Part shown: one piece after another, positions 47,901 to 61,420 of the stretch
Numbering within the stretch: position 1 is the first letter of the stretch
How the letters are laid out: every line of letters starts with the position of its first letter
Assembly (NCBI RefSeq): GCF_001649575.2
Contig: NC_051445.1
Location: forward strand, 5,211,451 to 5,275,450
From: Kryptolebias marmoratus
Taxonomy: Eukaryota; Chordata; Actinopteri; Cyprinodontiformes; Rivulidae
Length of the DNA stretch: 64,000 nt
Reading direction: 5' to 3'
Notes under the pieces: generated by a model
Seen by the model: the letters and a program-made list of their open reading frames with translations, nothing else
Told to the model about the DNA's origin: nothing
Databases searched by the model: none
Position numbers and translations under genes: made by a program

Positions 47901-50370
47901 TAGATAAGAATCCAACACATTCATATATCAAAACACCATCAAATGTACTGCTGAAGAAAACTATACAACCCTGTCGTCATTGAGCGGGTTTCATTTTGTT
48001 AACAAAATAAAGACAAAATGGCTCTTGGTGCCTCTTCATTAAAACAATTATTCACCTTTTCTGACTGTCTAGTTGACAAGTTGCATTAACTTACCTCCAA
48101 ACAGTAAATGAAGAAAAAGCACAGTTTTATTTTATTCATGCGGTAAATATCAACTTTTAAACTCATGTGTGTAATTGGGCAAAATGCAAAAATCACATAG
48201 TATTGTGATTTTTATAAACAGCAAATTTTCAATTGAGAATTGTTTTCCACATCTTTATATTTTAATGTAAGTCATGTAGAAGATAAGTTATATGTAGTTA
48301 TAGAGAATGAAAATATGAATTTTCTAAGATCAAATTAGATTAATGCCCTAAAACTAAAATAAATAAATAAAAGGTCTTTAGACAAGTGCCTGTCATGTTT
48401 TATTTATTTTTTACCTTAACAAACGTTTTTAAAAAAAATGTACTTAACTAAATACAAAAAAGATTAAATTGGCATTAAAAAAAATTAATAATAATAGTAA
48501 TATTTATACCAACTACAATTTATCAAGACTGAACTGTTTTTAGTTAGTTTTTTTAAACCAGATTCACCATCAACATCGATTGCGTTTTCCTGGAAAATAT
48601 CTTGCATATTTATTCTATTATCCTGTTTTTTTTAATCCACCAATAATCTTCACAGCCATTATTTGAGCCAATGAAAGATGCTTAATGACAATACAATCAT
48701 TTTTGAAGGAATGGTGTTCAAAACAAAATTTTTAACTAGGGCAATGAGAATTTGAACAATTTGGATTTTATTTCTTCTCTTCAAATCCAGTCAGTTTGGC
48801 AGCAGGAATAGTTCATGTCATATCCGAGAGCAAAACGAGCTTTGCAGATGTATGAACTAAGAATGACACAAATGTTTCCTCTTTATTTCTTCAAACCTTC
48901 CAAGAACTGTTAGTTTTTGGGTTTTTTTTTTTACTCCGTCAGTGGAGTAGTGGAAACTCTGGACGTCACAACTGCTCCAAACTCATAACTTTTATGTGCC
49001 CCAGAGACCAAAAAAACAACAATCAAAGGCCAGAAGCACATGCTAAAGAAAAACAGTGATCTAAGGGTGCAGGTCAATGATCTGAAATCCCAGAATAACC
49101 TGATCAAACTTCAGATCATTGACAGTTCAGCTTTTAGACATTAATCTAAGCCAAAACAAATCTGAGCCCTCCTTCATACTGAAATGTCTGGATTGTTGAT
49201 GGAAATCTGTGAGTAAAAGGAAAACCATTACCACACAGGCTATATTATAGTAATGGTCCCATTACAACAAAATCCTTTCAAAGGGAAACAAATGCATCAA
49301 AGAAATACTCCCAAAAGCTACAACATAAATATTTTTAACGATAAAGATATCCCAGTTCTCAGAAGTGAACTGTAATCATAGAAAAGTAACTTATCTACAG
49401 TTATTTCCAGCAGTTGTTCCACCTTTGACCAGAATGGTGGTAAAACACTTTCACAACCCCAACTCTTTCCCTTCTGAGATCTCATGTTGACATCAGCAGA
49501 CACATGACTTTTAGCAGATATAACAAACCATAAAGAGGAAAAGTTAAACCTTACATCACCTTTTGACTGAAGAAACCATCTTAACGTTGTGCAGCTTCTT
49601 AACGACCCTGTTTAAGGTGACGCACGGACCTATTTTTACACTTCTTTAACCCCCACCATACCAAACCTTAACCCTGACGAAGAAATGTGAATATGCAAGA
49701 AGAGCTGAGTGACATGGCAGGACTGAAGTTTAGTTCTGTAGAGGTTTTTTTCCTTTTGCTTGAGAAACCAGCGAACCAATCAAATCGAACAAACGTGTCG
49801 TCACAGCAAACAGCAAGGCAGGTTTCAACAAATTAAATATTTGAGGCAGGCAGATTAGGATCATTAGTCAAGTACATGTTCAAACACCCAGTGAATCAAT
49901 AAACAAAAAGGCATCAAACTGTAAAATTTAACACATTTAGGTAACTGTTAAGACAGTGCAAATTAGTCGTTAATATATGGGTGTGACAAAGTAAAACGTG
50001 TAACACACAATAAAGAAAGCACCAATCCTGTTGAAAATTACTAAAGCAAAACTCTTGAAGCACCATTTTACCATTTTACTTAAAATAAAAACTTGCACTT
50101 TTACCAATTTATTCTCCTGTTTTTGCAACTCTAAGAAATATCCAGGGATGACATAATTTTAGTCAAACTCAGATGTATGTATAATAATATTCATTGATGT
50201 GTAATGTCCCACTGAAGAAAAAAAAAGGATTATCAGAATACTGATAATTTTAAATTTTATTTTAAAAGGTTTGTTTGTTTTCACATAACTCACTTTTCTT
50301 TTCATTTCTACCAGACAGACATTTTTTACACTTCAGCAATTCCACTAAAAGTCGACCACAAATAAAAATA

Positions 50371-50431
50371 TCTTCATCATTTTAATTATCATCTTCATCA
50401 TCGTCACCTTCATCTTCATCATTTTAATTAT
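50371..50431. repeat. Duplicated 19-bp segment in a CAT/CTT-rich tract
   Basis: TCTTCATCATTTTAATTAT occurs at both ends, separated by ATC/GTC/CTT repeats. A simple-sequence region. Confidence 0.75.
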
Positions 50432-52417
50432 GTCACATGTAGTAGTGTAAATACCTGCTTATAGTTATTTTTATAGTCCTTATAACAAGTCAGCATTTGC
50501 TCATTTTGTTTGCTGTGACAAGATTGGCATTTCGAGGTAGACATTTTGCTTTCACAGCATCTTTTTAATCTAGTGGAAATGAAACCATCAAAAGGCACTG
50601 AAGTGTTTGCTGTATGCTTCGGGTTATTTTCATATGAAACTAACACATAGAAAGTATTTATGTAAAATAATGTAAAAGGAATGAAATCTACATACTGAAA
50701 CAGAAATGAGTATGTTTAGCTTTGATTAAAAAAAAAAGGTTGCTTCTTCTATTTATTAAGCAAACGGATACAGAAGTTAGATAAATAACCACAAACGTAC
50801 AAGTGTAAAAGAAGTGACGCCTCAGCAGTTGTGGTAACTTCAATTTGTTTGGCCTAAATTCAGGATTGTAATAGTAGCTTCTTAACATTATAAATAAGGT
50901 TTTAGCTTCCACTTATTTTAGGTTGTGTGTTTTGAGTGAAACAGTATAATCTTTAGAGGAAGTGCTGATGTTTTTTATTCACTCATTAAGAATCTAAAAC
51001 TTCACTACATGGTCATGAAAATCCAAATTGAAGTCAAAGCTCAGGTTTTAAAGGTTTTTATTTCCTCAGTTGTTCTTCAACAACAGAAAGGCTGAAATGC
51101 TTAGCTGCTTCAGTTGAACGAGACGAGGGGAACAGATGGAGGCCCGCTGAAAGCACATTCCTCAGAAGCCTCTCTTTACCAGTCTCACTTCAACACATTT
51201 GCAGACTTTATGCTCTGTAATAAACACACTTTATCCTTAGAGTCTTCTCTCACAAAACCAACCAAATCTTCTTAGTGGAAAGATCTAGTTTTAAGTATAT
51301 TATCAAATTAATGTGACCTGTAATTAATCTGCCACAACTGGCCTATCATCACTCAGCTTTCACCCTCCTATTATCTACAGAAACTTAAGTTTATACTAAA
51401 TAAGAAACATCTCTAGGATGCATCATTGGTGATGTATCCTGGGGTAAACGGGTGTTTCAGGTCTCACAACATCAGACGCCCTCACGAAGGCCACCCAGCA
51501 CAGCAATTAACTGATGATGCAAGATCTGTGTTTAAAACCTTGAATTGCAATCTGGCAGGCATAATGCATTCCTTCTAGGAATGTTACATAATTATTCATG
51601 TATATAAACTCAATGTACAGATTCTGTATCTCAATAAGCATTTTCCCTGAATTACAATAAATAAATTCATAAATAAAAATCTAACCACCTTATAAAATAA
51701 ATAAATAAATGGGAAGCTGGGCATTAAAATTGAAGAGACAGCTATTTCAGAAAAAAAAAAAAAAACACCCCAACAATATTCCCAGGTAATCTGTTTATCT
51801 GTGAGCTGGACGGCGCGTCAGGAGGTAAGTAATCTGCATCCATTTATAAACTGAGACTTTGGATTACGTGCCGGGGGTGTTGGATTACATAGGAAAAGAG
51901 ACAAGACTTCCTGTGCTTGCGGAGTAAGCAGAGAGACAGGGTAGATGGGTTGATAGTTGGTAGTTAACTATAATTAGAACTCATCACCTCTAGCAGAACT
52001 AGTTTTACCAGAATAAGACACACAAGAGAGAGAAAAAGGAAATGTCTGAACTGACTGACTAGACAGAAGTAAACTGAATGCCTCGTTCAAAAGCTGAAGT
52101 GGTTCGTTACTTGTTTATGGGGTTATGTGTTGTTTTGGTAAAAAAAAAAATGGAACTCTAAAGAGACAGTTTTCATTATGAGAATCAGTAATCTATTCTT
52201 AGTTCTCATTTGGCAAAATAAACGGTAATTTCCCTCCCAGACGCCTACTTTCAGTCATGTAAGGAAGTACGTAGTGAGAAAGCCCAAAAGACATGTGACA
52301 CTTCAGAAACTTCACTTTTCATAGCTGTAGATTTGAGAAAAAGTAGAACAGATCACAGAGATGAGCTCTGACATTGTTCCAACCTTTAACCGTTAACAGC
52401 TAAGTTAACATTTAGAG

Positions 52418-52576
52418 CAGCGGTGCCCAATCCTGCGTGTTGTAGTTGTTTTTCTGCTTTAACACACCTGATTTGACTGAGTGGGTGATTAACAGGCTTC
52501 TGAAGAACTGAGGAGTGGAGAAACAACTAAAACATGCAGGATAGTGTTCCTCGAGGACAAGGATTGGACACTACTG
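52418..52576. mobile_element. hAT-like MITE with terminal inverted repeats and probable target duplication
   Basis: The 159-bp element begins CAGCGGTGCCCAATCCTG. Its right end, reverse-complemented, begins CAGTAGTGTCCAATCCTTG, giving imperfect terminal inverted repeats of the fish hAT type. Flanks are ATTTAGAG on the left and ATTAGAGT on the right, an 8-bp-type target duplication blurred by one indel. Internal CAACACACCTGATT-like and AACATGCAGGATAGTG sequences match the second copy at 55696. No transposase; it needed one in trans. Confidence 0.75.
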
Positions 52577-55500
52577 ATTAGAGTAATTAAATACTTCCTT
52601 GTTTATAACTTCCTGAAGGCAGCGAAATTTTAGAAAAGCTTGAAGTTGGTTTTGTATCGATTACAAAAGGCAAAACAATTGTTCGTTCATACCTCTTAAT
52701 TCTGCAGCTCTTTTACTGCCTGTTAGGGCTGCGTTGTTAGGACTGAAATTATTGACAACTATTTTATAAATACTTAGATCAAAGTTATTCTTTGATTTTA
52801 GCAAAGAATTTAAAAGTTACCCTGAAATGTAAATTATGCTGCATTAATATGTGCTACATTCCTGTTCATGTCAAACTCTTTGCATCAAAATATAAACTGA
52901 CACCTCACTCTGTACAACACAATCAAAGCATCCCATCATATGGGTGCAAGCTGCACACTGAATTGCTACCAACTGGAGGCCATAAAGCTCTCAGTGATGA
53001 CTACAAGACACTGAAGAGCGCAGTGGCGTCCTTGTTGCAGAGTGAACACATGCTGCATGATTTCATCCCAGTGCACAGAGCGATTACCAGATTAAAAGCA
53101 CTAAAGTGGTCCTGGAAATTCCAGTCTCTAATTTGGCAGCAGAGAAGAGATTCAGACTAAAAAGAAAAGAAAAACCACGGTAAGGTTTTGGTTTGAGGGA
53201 TGGTTGCAAAACCCAATGATGGTTACTTCTACAACAAGATCTCATGAAGTTTCCATGTCTCTGGTCAAATGTTCTCAAACGGTCTGCAACTGCATTCTTT
53301 ATTGATTGTTGATATAAAGGAACTGTTGTGGGAAATAAGATGCCATTACATTTGCATTTGCTTGCATTTTCAATATATATTTTAATATTTTTCCACTTAT
53401 TATGGGAAGCCCAAACTGTAATTGTGATTAAAATGCAACTAAGTGTGTAGCTGTGTTTTCTATGTCAACTTGAACTAATTACCAATGTTATAGGAAAACA
53501 TAATATGAGAACTAACCAATAATACAGGCCTAGTGATATTAAAATCAATCTTCTGGAAGTTTAACATCTTATGTGTTTCATACTCCACTGCATAGGCTGA
53601 GGGAAGTTTTTTTTTATCTCACTACTGAGAAAGGTCACAAGTTAAATCCCAATTAGGTGGCAAGTACTGTGTGAAAAGTCACTAAAGGATCGAAAGCAGA
53701 GTTTAATCTGATGTTGAACATGAATTAATTAAACCACCCACGAAGCTCTAATACCTCATGGAACATGAGGTAAAATGTTGCACACATTATATGTAAATAG
53801 AGAGATTTTACCTCGCATTGCATTTCCTGTGCAAATTTCCTTCAGCTGAGATGTTCAGTTTAGCACTGAAACAAAAATAATTATAAGATTACTGAATGAC
53901 GATTTTCAAGTGCAGCTTTTTGTCTAATCTGCTTCCACATCCAATTTGAAATGTGACATTTATCATGATGAGTGGCCCTTCTGCCCCATGGAAAGAGATT
54001 TATAAATGTAGCCTTCCTTCACCAGAAAAAAACAACCACAAAACTGATAAATGACTTTGTAAATCCTTCTGTCAATCAGTGCTTCAGAGCTACCTTTTGC
54101 TTCCTCATTTTGCAGTTTTGCAAACAAACAAACAAAAATCTATAAAACTGCAAACTAAGTTCATCATATAGAATTTTATTTATGCCAACTTCATCTGCAA
54201 CAAATAATTATATTTATTATAATGGTGTGATGACAGACAAACAGGAATATTTTAAAACTGTATAGACTTTTTTACAACAATTATTATAAAAAAAAACAAG
54301 CAAAAGCAATGAGTTGCTGTTTGGTAATATCTTACAAATCAGACTTCAGAGGACTAAAACTGATGAAACTGAAAATATTACAGATTTTTTTTAATAGTTC
54401 AACAAGTATAGTGTATGACTGTGCCAATTGAATTAAAATGTAAAATATTTGTCTTGAATTTATTTATTTTTTAGTTCTTTTTGCATCTTTACTCTGTTAA
54501 TCTCTCAATTTTTCAATTATCAATGTACCTACACTGCATTTTTAATAAAATAACCACATTTTTAATAAATCTGTATGCAGTTTTCTTGGATTTACTTTTT
54601 TTTAATACGTTTCTGTAGTGTCGTTTTAAAAGTCCTGTGACTGCTTATAACATTACAATATGCATTCCGTCATTATGAAAATGTTGCAAAGTGAGTCATA
54701 GAAGAAATGCTCCACATTACAACAGCGACCAAACTACCTGCTCAGTGACCCATCCAGAAAAACAACTCCTCTTTCTGTGCGTAAAACTAAGAATGTAAAC
54801 AGCAATGAACGGAAAAGTGAAGAAACCTACATTCACTTGGTTCATCGTCCAGACAGATGTTGGTTTTTTTTTCCATTTATAGGTGTATTTATTTCTGTAT
54901 AATTTCTTTTTTTATGTTTTCTTGACTTTTACATTTCCCCAAGCATTTTCCTTTTCATTCGTTGCCACATGCACTTCTCCTTGAGGTTGGGGTTCTTAAT
55001 GAATGTGTCAAAGGCCCACGTTTTCATTTACTGACTGATTATCGTTGTGCAGTGATTCTATTTAACAAAAAAAATAAGTCAATTAAGTGTGATTTCATGA
55101 GTCATTAATAAATAGTTATTTTAATTGACCTTATTCTATGTTTAAACCAGGGCGCTGTCATGTTTCTCAATCTTACAACTGTCTTTTCATTTTAGCAGAA
55201 GTGCTATTATTTTGTCACTCTTAAGTTGCCTAAAAATAATATATCAAACGTACAGTTCGCAAAACATTACCCACAAATAGTACTACGTTGTGTAAAAATG
55301 ATGCAGCAATAAATGGAAGGAAGGATTTTTCAAACATTGTGCTCTCTCTCTGTCACAGAGATGTTTGATTCACATCAGGCTCCAGAAGATGAAGTGATGT
55401 TGAACTTTTAGATAAAAGCTCTAAACTTAGACAATATGCCAAAATGGTGATATATATGTTCACACAGTGGAAAGAAAACTAAGAGTCCCTTCACACCCAC

Positions 55501-55695
55501 TATGCTATACACAACCTACCAGAATGTGGCAATATAGGAAAACCTTCACCATACAGACAATCATGATGCTGCTTTACTGTGAGTATTCGCCAATACGATT
55601 TTCTCTATTTCCTTCCTTCTGCACCCCCTTCGCCATGCTCTATACCTTTGCTTTGCACTTCCTCAGACCACATCCTGTAAGTACACGCTATAGAT

Positions 55696-55901
55696 CAGTG
55701 GTGTCCAATCCTGGTCCTCGAGGGCCACTATCCTGCATGTGTTACTTGTTTCCCTGCTCCAACACACCTGATTCAGTGGTTAAATTACCTCTTCATGATC
55801 CGCAAAAGCCCGTTAATCACCCATTGATTCAAATCAGGCGTGTTGGAGCAGGGAAACAAGTAAAACATGCAGGATAATGGCTCTCCACTATTAGGACACT
55901 G
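55696..55901. mobile_element. Second hAT-like MITE of the same family, right end eroded
   Basis: Starts CAGTGGTGTCCAATCCTGG and continues TCCTCGAGGGCCACTATCC. The centre has CAACACACCTGATTCAG, mirrored by AATCAGGCGTGTTGG, and GGGAAACAAGTAAAACATGC before the right end. The right terminus is reduced to GGACACTG, and no target duplication is visible. A 136-codon open frame overlapping it (55467-55877) is incidental. Confidence 0.75.
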
Positions 55902-57089
55902 TTTGGACTTCAAGTTAAACTAGTTTCATTTTCTAACGGCGCTGACAGCTAGTGTGACTTTGATGCAACGCTGTGCACTTCTCTTTGACACACTCTGAAG
56001 GCCAGCTTCCCTCAGTGTTGTAGTATATATCATATAACTTTAAAACATAAAAAATAAACAGGGTGGAAAATGCAAACTGACAGAAATGTCAGCATACATT
56101 TAAACAGTATCAATGATCTAACAACGGAAGTGCAACACTGTCAAATGAGAGCACAAAAAAATTAATGGTGAAAGAAAACTACCAGAGGGAAGGAAACATG
56201 TAAATTGTTTTGCATGCTTTTAAATTTATTCTGGATTTTGGCACCTTCAGACTTCCATAAAATGTGAATGGGTTGGAAAATCCTGCCTTAAACTAAAAGG
56301 CATGTCGCTGCAAATAGATAATGAGCTTAATTCAGCCAGACAGGGTGAATAAACACCCTCAAATTCACAAAACACCAAATTAGTTAAAGAAGTTAACTTA
56401 ATTATAATGGAGAATTTAGTACAATGCAGCATCTCTGCAAGCAAATGTCGACATGTCAAACTTCCCTTTTTTATGTCACAGAAAGTTTCACACATTCAGG
56501 TCCACGAGTGTTTAACGATGGTTCCGAACTTCTGATTGCAGAAAAGGTTAAGTCTGCAGGTTGGACGGGCTAAACCACGGACACGCTGAACTCTGCAGCG
56601 CATGGCACTATTTACAAACGTACAAAAATAAACTTCTCATAAACGGAGCCGCCACGAATAAATGAACGCAATTATTTTTTTTCGCCCAAGCAGCCCAGCA
56701 GAAGTGAAGCACGGAGTTATCATAACTTCCCGAGACACGGTTCAAAGTTATACAATTACTTTTTCAACTCATTAGCAAAGTGGTGCCAGTTGTTAGCCCG
56801 GCAGCTAGCTAAAGATGTTAGCTTCCCAACACCTCACACACAATTCCTCCCGAACCGAACCGAACTTTAATCTTCCTGTCCTGTTTGACCATACACATAG
56901 AACGGGCATTCGATTAAAATAAACTAGACGAACGCTTTGATAAAACTGGGAAAAATCCCGAAGCGGACTTTTACACGCTGTGTAACATGAATGAGGAAAG
57001 GAGTAGCTCAAACCCACGGAACGAGCTTTAGCCAATCAGCAAAAAGTATCAACAGTCACAACTTTAAAAAACGAATAAAACTACGCACC

Positions 57090-57300
57090 CGACGGTAGCT
57101 CCTGTTGTAAAGTAACTTCTACTGTGGCTTGAAGTTAAGCTGTATTCCCAGATAATATCAGAAAAAGCTGTAACCCTTCTTCAGAAACTGACCACTGTGT
57201 CCGAGGACACCGACAGCAGCTGGAAACTCCGAAGATTAAACAACAACATGGCAGCGTTAGGCTGCGTTCACGGACCACCGGACGGCTCGTACATATTAAA
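57090..57300 (-). promoter_or_regulatory. plekhf2: Putative plekhf2 promoter and non-coding first exon
   Basis: CpG frequency rises over about 56.5-57.4 kb. On the minus strand a plausible donor G-GTGCGTAG lies at 57088-57081, so an untranslated first exon ending at 57089 could splice to the acceptor at 43548. The exact transcription start is not visible and no TATA box stands out. An alternative is a promoter shared with an undetected plus-strand gene. Confidence 0.4.
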
Positions 57301-58664
57301 AGCGACTGTGCTGACTATGCAAAGCGACGAAGTACCGCGCGGCTGCTGCACCTGTTAACACGAACGTCATTTGGGAGAATTCGTGACAATGCTAACAAAC
57401 GTTCTGGTTTTACCTAATTTCAGCTGTTGAAACAGGAATAGGTTAGTCCAAAGTGCAGTGAAGGCACCATGAGTAGGACCAGGAGCCAAGCTTTTGGGAG
57501 GAGACCTGCCTGGTGGTTCAGGGCAGTAAACAAGACTAGACCTGCTGTTTTCTAGACAAGAATGCACGGATACTAAAAGTATTTAAAAAAACAAAAACAT
57601 TAGAAATGTTTCCATAGCATCCTGAACCAACAAACAAACTTTTTTTTACCATTTTTTTCTACCTCTAAATGCCAGAGGCAACAACATTCTGTAGGTGCTG
57701 CCCTCAAGCAAGAAAGCAGCTCATCAGCATCCCACAATCCAGAATTAAACAAATCCAACATTTTTAGGAAGCAGAAGCAGATTTTAACTTGACTTCTCTC
57801 CCTTTAGAGACTGAGAACATTTGCACTCTGTTTCATTATTTATTTAGAAGGTAATCCGAGTTCTCAATGCGCCTTTTTCAGGCCTTTTACCCACATCACA
57901 TGTCCTCTGTCAACAGATATAATCAGCTAGACTTAAATATGTGAAAAATATGTTGGCTATGAAATTACCTTTGCAGTGTGGTTGCAGAAGTTGACTAAAA
58001 TAAACACATGTGTAATAAAATAGGCAAATATTTGCCTTAAAATTGATTTCTTTTTTGTTGTTGTTGTTCTTAAAGATAAAAATCAAATTGACAAGATTTT
58101 TTTAGAGGCAAAACGTTCTTGCATTTAGAAATAATCTAAAAGCTGGAAGTAAATTCTGTGCAGACAATTTTATACCCAGCGGCACATTACCCCACTTTAA
58201 ATAAACAACAATTGGCAAAAAAAAAAAGAAGTTGGGTGTCAGAGCAGCCACCACACAGGTTTTAGTGGGTTTTGTTTCTCTACTCATCAGTCCATTAATA
58301 AAGCCACAAAGAGTCAATGTGATTAGTCTCTTACATCAGCAACGCTGCACCAAGACAGAGAAAAATCAGATTACAGATCAGATTAAGTGTCTGTGGTTAT
58401 AAAAACACTAATCAAAAAAACTGTGACCTCAGAGTTGGTCACTGTAGTTGAAATTATATTGAAACTTTCATTTGAATTAGAGAAATATTTGACACTGTTA
58501 AATAATCGAAGAGATTACAGGCCGAAGAGGGCTGCAGAATTATGCCATTCAAGACTAAATTAAAAAGGAGAAGTGTTTTTGTCCTGTCTCATTTGACCAC
58601 CAGAGTTAAACAAAAGAAAGAAAGAAGCTCTTCTTTTTTATTTTCATTCAATATTGCCCACCTT

Positions 58665-58850
58665 TGCAGCAGGCGATAATGTTTTTGCCCGTGTGTTTGT
58701 GTGTGTGTATGCAAATGTCAAAATATCTCAGTTTTACATACATTGAGCTAAGGTTTGGTGTGCTAGTAGCTGAGAGTCATTAACAACAGATACTTTGAGC
58801 ATCACATCTTACAATATTGCGCATAAAGGTTTTTTAAAGTTTGATCAAAA
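58665..58850 (-). repeat. Dispersed repeat family, copy D (reverse orientation)
   Basis: GCAGGCGATAATGTTTTTGC, CCGTGTGTTTGTGTGTG and AAAATATCTCAGTTTTA are the reverse complement of the 3' part of this family. TTGAGCTAAGGTTTGGTGTG and TAGTAGCTGAGAGTC match the reverse complement of the upstream part of copy B. Confidence 0.65.
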
Positions 58851-60495
58851 CAGCTGCAACTTCTGAATTTCTCACCATAAGATGACTGTGGAGTGAAAAG
58901 TCGAGGCCTTTTGACCACAAATCAAAGTGTTTGGTTTTTTTTCAACTGGCAAAAGAAAACGGAGCTAATTCATTTTTCTGTCTCCTGAAGTTTTCCAGTT
59001 TTAGAACTTGATCTTGGAGATTGTTTGAGTCCAACAACCAAGTGCAGCACAAATGATATCTACCTGAAAAAGACTGAAGTTATTTTAAACACGCCAGACA
59101 TTTTAGGTGTCGCCTGGAAGAATTGCTTTCAATTTCCTCTCTGCATCCGGTTGTTTGAGAGGCAGTTTACAAATTCTCCGTCATTCATACCTTCGTCTTT
59201 TGCTGGCTGAAAGTGTGGCCTCTGGTTCGCCTCAAGGAAAAAGGGCTTATTGAAAGCTGAAAATTCCCTAAATTTGTAAGGAAGCAAGTAAAAACTCCTG
59301 CTCACGACTCTCTGATCAAGAGTTTGATCCAAATTGTCCAAAAGAAAAAAAAAAACCCTGCTATTACAAAATCAGCAGGGTGCTGTTGCGTCATTTTAAA
59401 TTGTCTTCAAAAGCTAATTTCTAGACTTTTAGTTGCCTATTAGCTTTTTAAAAAATAGCGAGAGTATATCTTCAAGTCTCTTAGCTTCAGCTGAAGTTGT
59501 GTTCATTCCCCATACAGCATTGGGAGGGGGTGAGCTCATTTTAAAGCTTTCTAGCATAATTATGTTTTTGTTTATCAGGTTGACGTAGTAACAGGTGCAA
59601 GCCTATAAACCACTGACTTTCATGGTGTGAATGTCAATGTTACAAAGGCAGAATAGAATATACAGAACTGCGGGGATTCCACCATTACCCTAATCCATCG
59701 CAAAGCTCATTTTTCCCCCCGTGTCCGCACAATTTAAACAATTTCATGGCCCACTTTTTATCCATCACCACCAGCAGGAGCTAATAATGCCAGAAGTGCA
59801 GGGAAGGTGAACGGGCAATGGTAAAAAAATGGCACTGACTGCAGTGAAAGATGACTGAAAAAAATGGGAGATTTAAAAACAAGAATTGCACTGAATGAAC
59901 TAAAGATGTAAGAAGATAAATTAAACATGTTTGAAAATAGAGTTTTTTTTCTCATTAGTTTTACCGCTAAAATATATCTGCTTAAGTTAAAAAAATTTAG
60001 TAATTCTAATTTTCTGTAGATGGAAAAAAACAGAGACTTTTAGAAACAAAGAATCAGACCCTCTCGATTGCATTGTGGCTGCAGAGCTCTCAATACCACT
60101 AGAAGGTTGGAGCGAGATTAAATCTGTTACATGCAGAGATACTAAACATTTTGACAGCAGTGAATATTACTCATATTCACTTTTAGTTCTTAAAAACAGT
60201 TTTAATCGTACATATTTTATCAATTCACTGGTGTTAATACAAAATACAGAAACTAAACAATTTGTAACTCTGTTCAAACCAGAAAAATTAAACAAAGTTG
60301 TTTCATTTATTCATCATAAACCAAATTTTCTTTTCTTGTCTCCCAGAATTTATCTTCATTTCCGTCTAATGTCCTTTATTCTCTTCTCCACCCCCTTTCA
60401 TTGTTTTCTCCCCTGACACATTTAACACCTAACTGTGTAATTGCAGGTATTTGAGACAATTTAAATAATTTCTGCCCAATTGTCACAGTTCACTC

Positions 60496-60523
60496 TTTCA
60501 CCTGCACTAAATAGCAGGTGAAA
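60496..60523. repeat. 10-bp perfect inverted repeat, 8-nt loop
   Basis: TTTCACCTGC and GCAGGTGAAA flank ACTAAATA. Each arm carries an E-box core CACCTG/CAGGTG. Confidence 0.75.
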
Positions 60524-61294
60524 CTAACAGAAATGTCATATTTCCATATTGTTTTTCAGCTGACTGATGTGTTCATTAAATCATGTTGAACCTATCTTCA
60601 GCAGTAAAAATGATCACATCTGTTATAATAAATGATCTGAATTATTACAGTGCCTTTAGGCTCTATGAAAAATCAAAATTTTACATATGGTGGCAACACG
60701 TTAAATAAAACCTTTGTGTTAGTTTTAGACATGTAGGGTAAACAGTGAAAAGTTGGATTTAAATTAAATCAGTTTTTTCTGCAGTTGTTGCTGCATTAGT
60801 GAACAGATGCCAGAGGGCTTTTTGTGGATCTCAGAATCGCTACAGGCTTTAACAAATGACAGAGATTTTTACCTTAAAAATGAGAACTGGTTGCACAGGA
60901 GAAAACTGTTATAAAAGTGGTGTGCAAAAGTTTCTGATAGAGTTAAAAGGGTTGGAGAGGAGTTCACAGATGTCATGGAAATGCTTGTCAGAGTATCAAT
61001 TCTGGACTTTTAGAGAAGTCCAAAATTGATATTATGATCTAACATGAAAAATTAGCTATGTTTTAACCCAAATTCTACTCTTTTTTCAGTTTTAGACCTT
61101 TCAGTCCAAATTTTGAGGTGAATTCTGACAGCAGGGCATTGAATTTACCTCGATTCGTAATCATTGTTACCAATTTTTGACAGCAAAAGCAGCATGAAGT
61201 CAGTTTTCTCAGAATTACAAGAGGCACTGATGCTTGTTTAATACTTACAAGGATGTTAAAGGCATATTTAATTGGAAGTATGACACAGTGATCT

Positions 61295-61420
61295 GAAAAG
61301 CATTTACTGCAACAGAAAGGTCACAGGCTCGATCTCAACAGCAACTCGAGTGTCCCTGAGCAGCGCTGAGCCCCTGAACGGGGTACAAACTCCCATTCTG
61401 CTCTCCCTCCCCCAAATGTC
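61295..61420 (+). repeat. SINE-like fragment
   Basis: CAACAGAAAGGTCACAGGCT, CGATCTCAACAGC and GTGTCCCTGAGCAGCG resemble the tRNA-related B-box region and body of fish SINEs (AGAAGGTTGCCGGTTCGAATC...GTGTCCTTGAGCAAG). The A box and 3' end are not clear. Confidence 0.45.

Larger units (their letters stand above)
43548..57089 (-). other. plekhf2 intron 1 (about 13.5 kb), non-coding
   Basis: Long AT-rich intron with no supported exon. It contains an open, GC-richer patch with a palindrome (44753-44772), A-rich runs (44905-44947), a TA run near 45700, a duplicated trinucleotide-rich segment (50371-50431) and two hAT-like MITEs (52418-52576, 55696-55901). Open frames at 44650-45024 and 52792-53160 lack recognisable domains. 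The donor end is inferred. Confidence 0.55.

Noticed and set aside
52792..53160. 122-codon plus-strand open frame
   Set aside because: No domain recognised, AT-rich composition, no exon signals; possibly old repeat DNA.
55467..55877. 136-codon plus-strand open frame
   Set aside because: Its second half is the hAT-like MITE at 55696-55901.
57367..57567. 66-codon minus-strand open frame beyond the plekhf2 promoter
   Set aside because: No recognised domain; lies in non-coding flank and could be repeat-derived.
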